A DNA stretch of 64,000 nt from Streptomyces sp. APSN-46.1 (GCF_022815725.1 NZ_JALGRF010000014.1:1-64000); one strand, 5' to 3'. Positions 11,441-20,250 are shown, numbered from the stretch's first letter. Notes: generated from the letters alone by a model not told the origin. Translations and numbers: made by a program.

Positions 11441-12342
11441 CCGCCCGCCGCGGAGAACAGCCGGCGCATCGCGTGCCGCAGCCCGCAGACGTCCGCCACC
11501 GGCTGGGGGAAGTCGAAGCGGGCGTCGAACGAGGAGCCGCCGCCCGTGAAGCGGACCCGCAGCCCGAGGCGGTCCAGGGCCAGGGGAACCGCCGTCATCC
11601 CGTCGGCCGCCCGCGCTCCGAGCAGGCCGCTCAGGTCGCCGACGAGGTCCCCGTGCGCGGACGCGAGGTGCTGGAGCAGCTCCGTCTCGTGCCCCACCAG
11701 CGGGTCGGGCGCGGCCTCCGCGAGATCCTCCGGGTCCACCCGCTCGGCACCCCACAGGTCGTCCACCGAGATCTCGCCGACCTCCAGCCGGAGCAGCATC
11801 CACGCCGGGCGGCCGGAGTACGGGAGGTCCAGCGACTCCGACAGGCCCAGCAGCTCGCCCACCGGATGGCGCTCCGCCAGCAGCGCCGCGCAGGCCGCGC
11901 GGTCGTCACCGCGTACCGGCGTCAGCCACCCGGCCAGCCACGCGCGGCCTCGGATACGATGGGGCACGGACACCGGCGCCACATCCGTGATCTCGATCAC
12001 GGCCGTGAGGTCGTCGTCCTGGGCGTGAGCGGCTGCCCTGGCAGCCGCGGATTCCCCGGAAACAAGGAGAATCACGTCCCCGTCCGGGGTGACGGTCCGA
12101 GCGGCCGGCACCCCTGTCCCGAATTCGGCCTGCTCCTGGCTGTCAGGAGCACCCGGCAGAGTGAGGGATACTGAGGCGTTGGACTCTACGAGGGTTCGTA
12201 CGCGTTCGGCTCCGGTGAGCTGCCGAACGCCTTCCCTGGGACGCGGCTGACCTTGCTTATCGTCGCCGAAAGCAGATTCTGTTTCGTTGGAATCTGAACT
12301 TCGGTGCGCACTGGGCAGGGGGATCCCATGTGGTCGAGACAT
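11437..12342 (-). CDS. DUF2470 domain-containing protein (putative haem-related)
   Basis: A 301-aa protein. The C-terminal third (HETELLQHLASAHGDLVGDLSGLLG... TAVPLALDRLGLRVRF) matches the DUF2470 pattern, also found as the C-terminal domain of HugZ-type haem oxygenases and in plant haem-binding relatives. The N-terminal half has no recognised domain and no FMN-binding catalytic domain was seen, so an enzyme activity is not claimed. ATG at 12342 has AGGAGG upstream; the frame is open further upstream but that part crosses the promoter region. An iron box lies immediately upstream, so iron-responsive repression is likely. The 3' end overlaps the convergent regulator gene. Confidence 0.8.
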   Translation of the reverse strand: MSRPHGIPLPSAHRSSDSNETESAFGDDKQGQPRPREGVRQLTGAERVRTLVESNASVSLTLPGAPDSQEQAEFGTGVPAARTVTPDGDVILLVSGESAAARAAAHAQDDDLTAVIEITDVAPVSVPHRIRGRAWLAGWLTPVRGDDRAACAALLAERHPVGELLGLSESLDLPYSGRPAWMLLRLEVGEISVDDLWGAERVDPEDLAEAAPDPLVGHETELLQHLASAHGDLVGDLSGLLGARAADGMTAVPLALDRLGLRVRFTGGGSSFDARFDFPQPVADVCGLRHAMRRLFSAAGG

Positions 12343-12356
12343 TACGTCCTCCTCGC

Positions 12357-12375
12357 TAAGGTAAGCCTCACCTAA
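12357..12375. promoter_or_regulatory. DmdR/IdeR-type iron box between the DUF2470 gene and rpsD
   Basis: TAAGGTAAGCCTCACCTAA matches the DtxR/IdeR/DmdR consensus TTAGGTTAGGCTAACCTAA at 15 of 19 positions and keeps the AGGT...ACCT dyad. It lies 14 bases before the DUF2470 ATG (just upstream of its AGGAGG) and 22 bases before the rpsD GTG. A TTAGGT -10-like hexamer for the DUF2470 gene lies inside it (12371-12376 on the minus strand). Iron-loaded DmdR should repress from here. Confidence 0.75.
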
Positions 12376-12397
12376 CTTACATGGAGGTAGGTTCCAC

Positions 12398-13009
12398 GTG
12401 AACCAGAAGCGACCCAAGGTCAAGAAGTCGCGTGCCCTCGGCATTGCGCTGACCCCGAAGGCCGTCAAGTACTTCGAGGCCCGCCCCTACCCGCCGGGCG
12501 AGCACGGCCGTGGCCGCAAGCAGAACTCGGACTACAAGGTTCGTCTGCTCGAGAAGCAGCGTCTGCGCGCCCAGTACGACATCTCTGAGCGTCAGATGGC
12601 TCGCGCCTACGACCGCGCCAAGAAGGCCGAAGGCAAGACGGGCGAGGCGCTTGTCGTCGAGCTCGAGCGTCGCCTCGACGCCCTGGTTCTGCGTTCGGGC
12701 ATCGCCCGCACCATCTACCAGGCCCGCCAGATGGTCGTTCACGGCCACATCGAGGTCAACGGTGGCAAGGTCGACAAGCCGTCGTTCCGTGTCCGCCCGG
12801 ACGATGTCATCACCGTGCGCGAGCGCAGCCGCGAGAAGGTTCCGTTCCAGGTTGCCCGTGAGGGTGGCTACGCAGGCGAGGGCGAGACCCCGCGCTACCT
12901 GCAGGTCAACCTGAAGGCCCTGGCCTTCCGCCTGGACCGCGACCCGAACCGCAAGGAAATCCCGGTCATCTGCGACGAGCAGCTCGTCGTCGAGTACTAC
13001 GCCCGCTGA
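12398..13009 (+). CDS. rpsD: 30S ribosomal protein S4
   Basis: A 203-aa primary rRNA-binding protein of the small subunit. The S4 RNA-binding domain is seen in ERRLDALVLRSGIARTIYQARQMVVHGHIEVNGGKVDKPSFRV. The N-terminal region lacks the four-cysteine zinc motif of some S4 proteins, so this is the zinc-independent form. The GTG start at 12398 has GGAGGTAGG upstream. It stands alone, away from the alpha operon, and ends at a clear hairpin terminator. Codon use is the biased set of a highly expressed gene (CGT/GGT-rich). Confidence 0.97.
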   Translation: MNQKRPKVKKSRALGIALTPKAVKYFEARPYPPGEHGRGRKQNSDYKVRLLEKQRLRAQYDISERQMARAYDRAKKAEGKTGEALVVELERRLDALVLRSGIARTIYQARQMVVHGHIEVNGGKVDKPSFRVRPDDVITVRERSREKVPFQVAREGGYAGEGETPRYLQVNLKALAFRLDRDPNRKEIPVICDEQLVVEYYAR

Positions 13010-13042
13010 TCTCTCAGCGGACGTAGCCTCACAGGCTGGTCA

Positions 13043-13086
13043 GCCCGCCGGTGCCCCCTCGGGGGAGCCGGCGGGCTTCCTGTTTT
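13043..13086 (+). terminator. rpsD terminator
   Basis: A 9-bp GCCCGCCGG/CCGGCGGGC stem encloses a smaller CCCCCTCGGGGG hairpin, followed by TTCCTGTTTT. This is a clear rho-independent terminator 33 bases after rpsD. Confidence 0.9.
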
Positions 13087-13179
13087 CCGCTTAACCCGGT
13101 ACGGCGGCGGATCTCCGGCGCGATAGGGTCGGATGACGACTTTTTCGCGTAGTGATCAATGTGCAGAGAGCGGTGCAAC

Positions 13180-13647
13180 GTGTCCGGTGGAGAGGTGGCC
13201 GGCATTCTCGTGGCCGTCTTCTGGGCCATCCTGGTCTCCTTCCTCGCCGTGGTGCTGGCGAGGCTGGCCCAGGTGCTCAAAGCGACCACCAAGCTGGTGG
13301 CGGACGTGACCGACCAGGCCGTGCCGCTGCTGGCCGACGCCTCCACGACCGTCCGCTCCGCGCGCACGCAGCTCGACCGGGTCGACGCCATCGCGAGTGA
13401 CGTCCAGGAAGTCACCTCCAACGCCTCCGCGCTGTCCTCCACCGTGGCCTCCGCCTTCGGCGGGCCGCTGGTCAAGGTCGCGGCCTTCGGCTACGGAGTC
13501 CGCAAGGCGCTGGGCAAGACGGACACCGCGACGTCGGACGGCGTGCCGCGGAAGACCCCCCGACGCCCACGAAGTGATGGCGGTAGCCATACCGTGATCG
13601 TCGGCCGTACGGTGCCGCCGGCGCGGCGCCGGAAGCAGAAGGGCTGA
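13180..13647 (+). CDS. DUF948 domain-containing membrane protein
   Basis: A 155-aa protein with one N-terminal membrane helix (about residues 4-27, VAGILVAVFWAILVSFLAVVL) and a helical coiled-coil-like region rich in Thr/Ala/Val (TKLVADVTDQAVPLLADASTTV), the DUF948 pattern. Its function is unknown. GTG at 13180 is chosen because the membrane segment begins at once; an in-frame ATG at 13159 is possible. It is followed after 8 bases by the DUF6167-like gene and then alaS, so these form a likely operon. Confidence 0.82.
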   Translation: MSGGEVAGILVAVFWAILVSFLAVVLARLAQVLKATTKLVADVTDQAVPLLADASTTVRSARTQLDRVDAIASDVQEVTSNASALSSTVASAFGGPLVKVAAFGYGVRKALGKTDTATSDGVPRKTPRRPRSDGGSHTVIVGRTVPPARRRKQKG

Positions 13648-13655
13648 GACCTCCG

Positions 13656-14018
13656 ATGTTCCGCCGAGCCTTCTGGTTCACCGCAGGCGCCGCCGCCGGC
13701 GTGTGGGCCACCACCAAGGTCAACCGCCAGCTCAAGAAGCTGACGCCGGAGAGCCTCGCCGCGCAGGCCGCTGACAAGGCCGTCGAGGCGGGTCACCGCC
13801 TCAAGGACTTCGCCCTCGACGTCAAAGCGGGAATGACGCAGCGCGAAGACGAGCTGAACGATGCACTGGGGTTGCGTCAGGACGCTGACAACCCGGCCCT
13901 GACCGACAACGTCACCGCCCTGCCCGGGCCCCGGCGTCTGCGGGCCATCGAGAACGACAAGACCAACCACCGAGCGAGCCGCTCGGCGGTCACGTACAAC
14001 CGGAATGAGGACCACTGA
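13656..14018 (+). CDS. Small conserved actinobacterial protein (DUF6167-like)
   Basis: A 120-aa protein with a short hydrophobic N-terminus (FRRAFWFTAGAAAGVWATTKV), then amphipathic helices (LKKLTPESLAAQAADKAVEAGHRLKDFALDVKAGMTQREDELNDALGL, read in segments) and a polar tail. It resembles the conserved Streptomyces protein found just before alaS (DUF6167, from memory). Function is unknown; it may be membrane-associated. Its TGA overlaps the alaS ATG by one base, so the genes are translationally coupled. Confidence 0.8.
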   Translation: MFRRAFWFTAGAAAGVWATTKVNRQLKKLTPESLAAQAADKAVEAGHRLKDFALDVKAGMTQREDELNDALGLRQDADNPALTDNVTALPGPRRLRAIENDKTNHRASRSAVTYNRNEDH

Positions 14019-16687
14019 TGGAGTCGGCTGAAATCCGCCGCCGCTGGCTGAGCTTCTTCGAGGAGCGCGGTCACGCCGTTGTCCCTTCGGCGTCGCTCAT
14101 CGCGGACGACCCGACTCTGCTGCTGGTCAACGCGGGCATGGTCCCCTTCAAGCCGTACTTCCTCGGCGAGACCAAGCCCCCGGCCCCCCGCGCCACCAGC
14201 GTGCAGAAGTGCGTCCGTACGCCGGACATCGAAGAGGTCGGCAAGACCACCCGCCACGGCACGTTCTTCCAGATGTGCGGCAACTTCTCCTTCGGGGACT
14301 ACTTCAAGGAAGGCGCCATCAAGTACGCCTGGGAGCTGCTCACCAGCTCCGTGGCGGACGGCGGCTACGGGCTGGACCCGGAGAAGCTCTGGATCACGGT
14401 CTACCTCGACGACGACGAGGCCGAGTCGATCTGGCGCGACGTGATCGGCGTCCCCGCCGAGCGCATCCAGCGCCTGGGCAAGAAGGACAACTTCTGGTCC
14501 ATGGGCGTCCCGGGCCCCTGCGGCCCGTGCTCCGAGATCAACTACGACCGCGGCCCGGAGTTCGGCGTCGAGGGCGGCCCGGCCGTCAACGACGAGCGCT
14601 ACGTGGAGATCTGGAACCTGGTCTTCATGCAGTACGAGCGCGGCGCCGGCGACGGGAAGGAAGACTTCCCGATCCTCGGCGACCTGCCGTCGAAGAACAT
14701 CGACACGGGTCTGGGCCTTGAGCGTCTCGCCATGATCCTGCAAGACGTGCCGAACATGTACGAGACCGACACCCTGCGCGTGGTCATGGACAAGGCCACC
14801 GAGCTGACCGGCGTGCAGTACGGTGCCGCCAAGGACACCGATGTGTCCATGCGCGTGGTCGCCGACCACATCCGCACCTCCGTCATGCTCATCGGCGACG
14901 GCGTCACCCCCGGCAACGAGGGCCGCGGCTACGTGCTGCGCCGCATCATGCGCCGCGCCATCCGCAACATGCGCCTCATGGGCGCCACGGGTCCGGTCGT
15001 CCAGGAGCTCGTGGACGTCGTGATCAACACGATGGGGCAGCAGTACCCGGAGCTCGTCACCGACCGCAAGCGCATCGAGACCGTCGCGCTCGCCGAAGAG
15101 GCCGCCTTCCTCAAGGCCCTCAAGGGCGGCACGAACATCCTCGACACCGCCGTGACCGAGACCAAGGCCGCCGGCGGCAAGGTCCTCTCCGGCGACAAGG
15201 CGTTCCTGCTCCACGACACCTGGGGCTTCCCGATCGACCTCACCCTGGAGATGGCCTCCGAGCAGGGCCTCTCCGTGGACGAGGCCGGCTTCCGCCGCCT
15301 GATGCAGGAGCAGCGCGACCGCGCCAAGGCCGACGCCAGGGCCAAGAAGACCGGTCATGCCGACGTCTCCGCGTACCGGGAGATCGCCGACAGCGCCGGC
15401 GCCACCGAGTTCACCGGCTACGCCACCAACCAGGGCGAGTCCACCATCGTCGGCCTGCTGGTCAACGGCGTCTCCGCGCCCGCCGCCTCCGAGGGCGACG
15501 AGGTCGAGGTCGTCCTCGACCGCACCCCCTTCTACGCCGAGGGCGGCGGCCAGCTCGCCGACCAGGGCCGCATCAAGCTCGACTCCGGCGCGATCATCAA
15601 CGTACGCGACGTCCAGCAGCCGGTCCCGGGTGTCTCCGTGCACAAGGGTTCCGTCCACGTCGGCGAGGTGACGGTGGGCGCCTCCGCGTACGCCGCCATC
15701 GACGTCAAGCGCCGCCGGGCCATCGCCCGCGCCCACTCGGCCACCCACCTGACCCACCAGGCGCTGCGCGACGCCCTCGGCCCGACGGCCGCCCAGGCCG
15801 GTTCCGAGAACTCGCCCGGCCGCTTCCGCTTCGACTTCGGTTCGCCGAACGCCGTCCCCGGCGGTGTCCTCACGGACGTGGAGCAGAAGATCAACGAGGT
15901 CCTGTCGCGCGAGCTCGACGTGACCGCCGAGGTCATGAGCATCGACGAGGCGAAGAAGCAGGGTGCCATCGCCGAGTTCGGCGAGAAGTACGGCGAGCGC
16001 GTGCGCGTCGTCACCATCGGCGACTTCTCCAAGGAGCTGTGCGGCGGCACGCACGTCGGCAACACCGCCCAGCTGGGTCTGGTGAAGCTGCTCGGTGAGT
16101 CCTCCATCGGCTCCGGCGTGCGCCGCGTCGAGGCCCTCGTCGGCGCGGACGCGTACAACTTCCTCGCCAAGGAGCACACGGTCGTCGCCCAGCTCCAGGA
16201 GCTGGTCAAGGGCCGTCCGGAGGAGCTGCCGGAGAAGATCGCCTCCATGCTCGGCAAGCTGAAGGACGCCGAGAAGGAGATCGAGAAGTTCCGCGCGGAA
16301 AAGGTCCTCCAGGCCGCCGCCGGGCTCGCCGAGAACGCCCAGGACATCCGCGGTGTCGCGCTCGTCGTTGGCCAGGTGCCGGACGGCACCGGCGCCGACG
16401 ACCTGCGCAAGCTGGTCCTCGACGTCCGCGGCCGCATTCACGGTGACCGCCCGGCCGTCGTGGCCCTGTTCGCCACGGCGAACGACCGCCCGCTGACCGT
16501 CATCGCCACCAACGAGGCCGCTCGCGAGCGCGGTCTCAAGGCCGGCGACCTGGTCCGTACGGCCGCCAAGACCCTCGGTGGCGGCGGTGGCGGCAAGCCC
16601 GACGTCGCCCAGGGCGGCGGCCAGAACCCGGCCGCCATCCCCGAGGCCATCGCCGCGGTCGAGCGCCTCGTCGTAGAGACGGTCTGA
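14018..16687 (+). CDS. alaS: Alanyl-tRNA synthetase
   Basis: An 889-aa enzyme charging and proofreading tRNA-Ala. It has an N-terminal class II catalytic core (from SAEIRRRWLSFFEERGH; MGVPGPCGPCSEINYDRGPEFG), an editing domain with zinc ligands HSATH and CGGTH, and a C-terminal C-Ala/DHHA1 domain ending in the glycine-rich LGGGGGGKPDVAQGGG block. Length is normal. The ATG overlaps the preceding stop by one base. ruvX follows after 2 bases. Confidence 0.97.
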   Translation: MESAEIRRRWLSFFEERGHAVVPSASLIADDPTLLLVNAGMVPFKPYFLGETKPPAPRATSVQKCVRTPDIEEVGKTTRHGTFFQMCGNFSFGDYFKEGAIKYAWELLTSSVADGGYGLDPEKLWITVYLDDDEAESIWRDVIGVPAERIQRLGKKDNFWSMGVPGPCGPCSEINYDRGPEFGVEGGPAVNDERYVEIWNLVFMQYERGAGDGKEDFPILGDLPSKNIDTGLGLERLAMILQDVPNMYETDTLRVVMDKATELTGVQYGAAKDTDVSMRVVADHIRTSVMLIGDGVTPGNEGRGYVLRRIMRRAIRNMRLMGATGPVVQELVDVVINTMGQQYPELVTDRKRIETVALAEEAAFLKALKGGTNILDTAVTETKAAGGKVLSGDKAFLLHDTWGFPIDLTLEMASEQGLSVDEAGFRRLMQEQRDRAKADARAKKTGHADVSAYREIADSAGATEFTGYATNQGESTIVGLLVNGVSAPAASEGDEVEVVLDRTPFYAEGGGQLADQGRIKLDSGAIINVRDVQQPVPGVSVHKGSVHVGEVTVGASAYAAIDVKRRRAIARAHSATHLTHQALRDALGPTAAQAGSENSPGRFRFDFGSPNAVPGGVLTDVEQKINEVLSRELDVTAEVMSIDEAKKQGAIAEFGEKYGERVRVVTIGDFSKELCGGTHVGNTAQLGLVKLLGESSIGSGVRRVEALVGADAYNFLAKEHTVVAQLQELVKGRPEELPEKIASMLGKLKDAEKEIEKFRAEKVLQAAAGLAENAQDIRGVALVVGQVPDGTGADDLRKLVLDVRGRIHGDRPAVVALFATANDRPLTVIATNEAARERGLKAGDLVRTAAKTLGGGGGGKPDVAQGGGQNPAAIPEAIAAVERLVVETV

Positions 16688-16689
16688 CG

Positions 16690-17160
16690 ATGACTCTGCG
16701 CCGCGGCCGCCGGCTCGCCATCGATGTCGGGGACGCCAGGATCGGGGTCGCCTCGTGCGACCCCGACGGGGTGTTGGCCACACCGGTGGAAACCGTGCCG
16801 GGCCGGGACATCCCCTTCGCCCACAGGCGGCTGCGGCAGCTCGTCGAGGAGTACGAGCCCCTCGAAGTCGTGGTCGGCCTCCCCCGCTCGCTCAGCGGGC
16901 GGGAGGGGCCGGCGGCGGCCAAGGTCCGCGTCTTCGCCACGGAACTCGCCAAGGGCATCAAGCCGGTGGCGGTCCGTCTCGTGGACGAGCGGATGACCAC
17001 GGTCACCGCCGCCCAGGGGCTGCGGGCCTCGGGGAAGAACGCCAAGAAGGGCCGGTCGGTCATCGACCAGGCGGCAGCGGTGGTGATCCTCCAGACCGCT
17101 CTTGAGACCGAACGGGTATCAGGTAATCCGCCCGGCGAGTGCGTCGAAGTGGTTGTCTGA
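16690..17160 (+). CDS. ruvX: Putative pre-16S rRNA nuclease / Holliday junction resolvase-like YqgF (RuvX)
   Basis: A 156-aa RNase H-like nuclease. It starts with the catalytic Asp motif AIDVGDARIGVA, then VVGLPRSLSG, and carries the C-terminal RLVDERMTT and KKGRSVIDQAAAVVILQ motifs of YqgF. The family processes the 5' end of 16S rRNA in E. coli; a recombination role has been reported for some actinobacterial homologues. The alaS-ruvX-mltG-aroE order matches the usual actinobacterial context. Confidence 0.92.
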   Translation: MTLRRGRRLAIDVGDARIGVASCDPDGVLATPVETVPGRDIPFAHRRLRQLVEEYEPLEVVVGLPRSLSGREGPAAAKVRVFATELAKGIKPVAVRLVDERMTTVTAAQGLRASGKNAKKGRSVIDQAAAVVILQTALETERVSGNPPGECVEVVV

Positions 17161-17288
17161 TCGCGATACGGTAACGTTCCGCGCGATGAGACGGCATTCG
17201 AACAGCCGTCGCCCACCACCAAAGAGGCGGAACCAGGCGTCGCGGTAGAACGGAACCGTGGCCGTCGTCTCGCGGCGCTAGGGGATCG

Positions 17289-19049
17289 ATGACTGAGTAT
17301 GGCCGGGGCCGTAGCCCCGAACCGTGGCACCCCGAGGACCCCCTGTACGGGGACCAGGTGTGGAGCGGTCACGAGGCCCAGCAGGGCCAGATGTCCTATG
17401 GCGGCGGCCCGCAGCAGCAGTATCCGCAGGAGCCGCAGTACCAGGAGCCTCAGTACCAGCAGCCGTCGTACCCCCAGCAGGGCCCGCACGACCCATACGC
17501 GCAGCAGCAGCAAGCCCAGCACCAGCAGCAACAGCAGCACTCCGGGCAGCACCAGGGCTACGCCCCGCAGCAGGCTCACCCCCAGCAGGCTCACCCCCAG
17601 CAGGCTCACCCCCAGCAGTACGTGGGCCAGCCCCAGCAGCAGCCGACGTACGCCGGCCAGAACTGGGACACCGGCCAGGGCCAGTACGCGGCCGCGGTGC
17701 AGGCCGACCCGTACGTGGGCGCGGACCCGTACGCCCAGCAGACCGTCGGGGCCTACCCCGGCGAGGCCCCCGACCTGTACACCACGGAGGAGGCCTACCC
17801 GCCTCCGGTGCCCCCGGGCCGGCGCCACCTGGAGCCGGAACCGGCCGATGACCTGGACGAGGAACCTGACACCTCGTTCTTCTCGGGTGAGGGCGGGGGC
17901 GACGACGACGGCGACGAGCCTCCCGGCCGCCGCTCGGGCCGCTCGAAGGGCGGCAAGCCCAAGAAGCGCAGCGGTACTGCCTGCCTGCTCGCCGCCGTGG
18001 TGATCCTGGGCGTCGTCGGCGGTGGCGGCTACTACGGCTACAGCTATCTCAAGGCGCGGTTCGGCGCGACCGAGGACTTCTCGGGCGAGGGCTCGGGCGA
18101 GACGGTCGACGTGGAGATCCCCAAGGGCGCGGGCCTGGGGCAGATGGGCCGGATCCTCAAGGAAGCCGGCGTGGTCGCCAGCGCCCAGGCCTTCGTCGAC
18201 GCGGCGAACGCCAACCCCAAGGGCAAGGCCATCCAGCCGGGCATCTACCCGATGAAGCAGAAGATGTCGGGTGCGGCCGCCGTCGCGCTGATGGTCGACC
18301 CCAGCAAGCTGAACGTCCTGACCATCGCCGAAGGCATGCGCAGCGCCACCGTCTACCAGGCGATCGACAGGAAGCTGGGCAAGCCGGAAGGCAGCACGCG
18401 CGAGATCGCGGAGCGCGAGTTCAAGAACCTCGGCCTGCCGGCCTGGGCGACCGACAACCCGAAGGTCGTGGACCCGCTGGAAGGGTTCCTCTACCCGATG
18501 CGGTACGACCTCAGCAAGGACAGCACGCCCGAGTCCCTGCTCAAGCAGATGGTCAAGAACGCGACCGACAAGTACACGGAGCTCGGCATCGAGGGCAAGG
18601 CCAAGGAGCTGGGCCTGGAGAACCCGCTCCAGGTGGTCACGGTCGCCAGCCTCGTCAACGCCGAGGGCAAGAACCACGACGACTTCCGGAAGATGTCCGA
18701 GGTGGTCTACAACCGCCTCAAGAAGAACAACTACGTCACGAACCAGAAGCTTGAGTTCGACTCGACGTACAACTACATCAAGGGCAAGAGCGACATCAAC
18801 TTCTCGCTCAAGGAGGCGAGGGCGTTCGACAACCCCTACAACACGCACTTCGTCAAGGGACTGCCGCCCGGTCCGATCGGGAACCCGGGCGCGGACGCGT
18901 TGACCGCCACGCTCACCCCGGACCACGGCGGCTGGATGTTCTTCGTGTCGGTCGACGGTGACAAGACGACCTTCACCAAGACGTACGAGGAGCACCAGAA
19001 GCTGGCCGACGAGTTCCAGGAACGGCAGAAGCAGAAGAACGGCGGGTAG
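17289..19049 (+). CDS. mltG: Endolytic murein transglycosylase MltG with Gln-rich cytoplasmic domain
   Basis: A 586-aa membrane-bound lytic transglycosylase that cuts nascent glycan strands. The first ~230 residues are predicted cytoplasmic and are Gln/Pro/Tyr-rich with short repeats (QYQEPQYQQ; three QQAHP units). One membrane helix (about 232-257, ACLLAAVVILGVVGG...) precedes a LysM-like linker and the YceG catalytic domain, which keeps the catalytic-site Glu in VASLVNAEGKN and the PYNTHFVKGLPPGPIGNPG block. Length is greater than the ~340 aa of E. coli MltG because of the disordered N-terminus. aroE starts 7 bases later. Confidence 0.93.
   Translation: MTEYGRGRSPEPWHPEDPLYGDQVWSGHEAQQGQMSYGGGPQQQYPQEPQYQEPQYQQPSYPQQGPHDPYAQQQQAQHQQQQQHSGQHQGYAPQQAHPQQAHPQQAHPQQYVGQPQQQPTYAGQNWDTGQGQYAAAVQADPYVGADPYAQQTVGAYPGEAPDLYTTEEAYPPPVPPGRRHLEPEPADDLDEEPDTSFFSGEGGGDDDGDEPPGRRSGRSKGGKPKKRSGTACLLAAVVILGVVGGGGYYGYSYLKARFGATEDFSGEGSGETVDVEIPKGAGLGQMGRILKEAGVVASAQAFVDAANANPKGKAIQPGIYPMKQKMSGAAAVALMVDPSKLNVLTIAEGMRSATVYQAIDRKLGKPEGSTREIAEREFKNLGLPAWATDNPKVVDPLEGFLYPMRYDLSKDSTPESLLKQMVKNATDKYTELGIEGKAKELGLENPLQVVTVASLVNAEGKNHDDFRKMSEVVYNRLKKNNYVTNQKLEFDSTYNYIKGKSDINFSLKEARAFDNPYNTHFVKGLPPGPIGNPGADALTATLTPDHGGWMFFVSVDGDKTTFTKTYEEHQKLADEFQERQKQKNGG
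17569..17613 (+). repeat. Three tandem 15-base repeats inside mltG
   Basis: CAGCAGGCTCACCCC is repeated three times without interruption and encodes QQAHP three times. The copies are identical at DNA level, which suggests recent slippage expansion within the disordered Gln-rich domain. Confidence 0.85.
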
Positions 19050-19056
19050 GTAAGAC

Positions 19057-19884
19057 ATGTCACGCATACGGGCCGCGGTGCTGGGTTCGCCCATCGAGCA
19101 CTCCCTTTCACCGGTGCTGCACCGCGCCGCCTACCAGGAGCTCGGCCTCGTCGACTGGTCGTACGACCGTTTCGAGATCGACGAGGCCGCGCTCCCGGAG
19201 TTCATGGCCGGCCTCGGCGCCGAATGGGCCGGGCTGTCCCTGACGATGCCGCTCAAGCGGGCGATCATCCCGCTGCTCGACGGCATCAGTGACACCGCCG
19301 CCTCGGTCGAGGCGGTCAACACGGTCGTCTTCACCGAGGACGGCCGTCGCCTCGGCGACAACACCGACATTCCCGGGATCGTTTCCGCCCTGCACGAGCG
19401 CGGCGTCGAGAAGGTGCCCTCCGCCGCGATCCTCGGCGCGGGCGCCACCGCCTCGTCGGCGTTGGCCGCGCTCTCGCGGATCTGCTCCGGCGAGGTCACC
19501 GTGTACGTCCGTTCGCGCGCCCGCGCCGACGAGATGAAGCAGTGGGGCGAGCGGCTCGGCGTCGCCGTGCGCACGGCTGACTGGTCGCGGGCAGCCGAGG
19601 CGCTGGCCGCGCCGCTGGTGATCGCGACCACCCCGGCCGGGACGACGGACGCGCTGGCCCCGGCCGTGCCGGAGGGGGCGGGGACCCTGTTCGACGTCCT
19701 GTACGACCCCTGGCCGACCGCCCTCGCGGCGGCCTGGTCGGAGCGGGGCGGCCAGGTCATCGGCGGCTTGGACCTCCTCGTCCACCAGGCCGTGCTCCAG
19801 GTCGAGCAGATGACCGGGTGCCCGAGCGCGCCGCTGGCCGCCATGCGCGCCGCGGGCGAGGCGGCGCTCCGGGCCCGGCACTGA
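19057..19884 (+). CDS. aroE: Shikimate dehydrogenase
   Basis: A 275-aa NADP-dependent enzyme reducing 3-dehydroshikimate to shikimate. It has the N-terminal substrate motif LGSPIEHSLSPVLH, the catalytic-lysine block SLTMPLKRAI, the NTDIPGI motif, and the nucleotide-binding glycine motif ILGAGATASSALAAL. It is co-directional with mltG (7-base gap) and sits just upstream of the aroC-K-B-Q operon. Confidence 0.95.
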   Translation: MSRIRAAVLGSPIEHSLSPVLHRAAYQELGLVDWSYDRFEIDEAALPEFMAGLGAEWAGLSLTMPLKRAIIPLLDGISDTAASVEAVNTVVFTEDGRRLGDNTDIPGIVSALHERGVEKVPSAAILGAGATASSALAALSRICSGEVTVYVRSRARADEMKQWGERLGVAVRTADWSRAAEALAAPLVIATTPAGTTDALAPAVPEGAGTLFDVLYDPWPTALAAAWSERGGQVIGGLDLLVHQAVLQVEQMTGCPSAPLAAMRAAGEAALRARH

Positions 19885-19941
19885 GGCGGCTCTCCCCGCA
19901 CGTTAGGCTCTCGGCTGCATGTTCGAGTCGAGGGGGACTGG

Positions 19942-20136
19942 GTGGACGCGGGGGAGCCGGGCCAGGTGCTGGCGTCGAAGGGGGACATCGTCTTCGGCGT
20001 GTTCAACTTCTTCCGGATCATGGTCGGTGACTGGCTGCCCGACTGGGTGAAGTGGATCATCGGCGGGCTGGTGGCCGTCGGCTGCCTCTGGGAGGGCGGC
20101 AAGTGGCTGCGGCGGCGCCGGGCCTCCGTCCGATAG
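19942..20136 (+). CDS. Small membrane protein of unknown function
   Basis: A 64-aa protein beginning GTG after a GAGGGGGA ribosome site. It has one amphipathic/hydrophobic stretch (FGVFNFFRIMVGDW), one clear membrane helix (VKWIIGGLVAVGCLWEGG) and a basic end (KWLRRRRASVR), so the C-terminus is likely cytoplasmic. No family was recognised. It lies between aroE and aroC in the shikimate region. Confidence 0.65.
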   Translation: MDAGEPGQVLASKGDIVFGVFNFFRIMVGDWLPDWVKWIIGGLVAVGCLWEGGKWLRRRRASVR

Positions 20137-20250
20137 CTGGACCGAGCGTCGTCCGGGGTGCCGGCCATGCGAGGATCAAGTACGGCGGATCCGGGCCGCG
20201 CACCCCGATCGCGCCGTCGCAGTAGCCGGGCGCGAGCATGAGGAGCATCG

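Noticed and set aside
12273..12296. CAGATTC...GAATCTG inverted repeat as an operator
   Set aside because: It lies inside the DUF2470 coding sequence and has a 10-base spacer. It could be chance, and the iron box is a better control site.
17569..17613. Three 15-base repeats as a CRISPR-like array
   Set aside because: They are contiguous without spacers and keep the reading frame of mltG, so they are a coding microsatellite.
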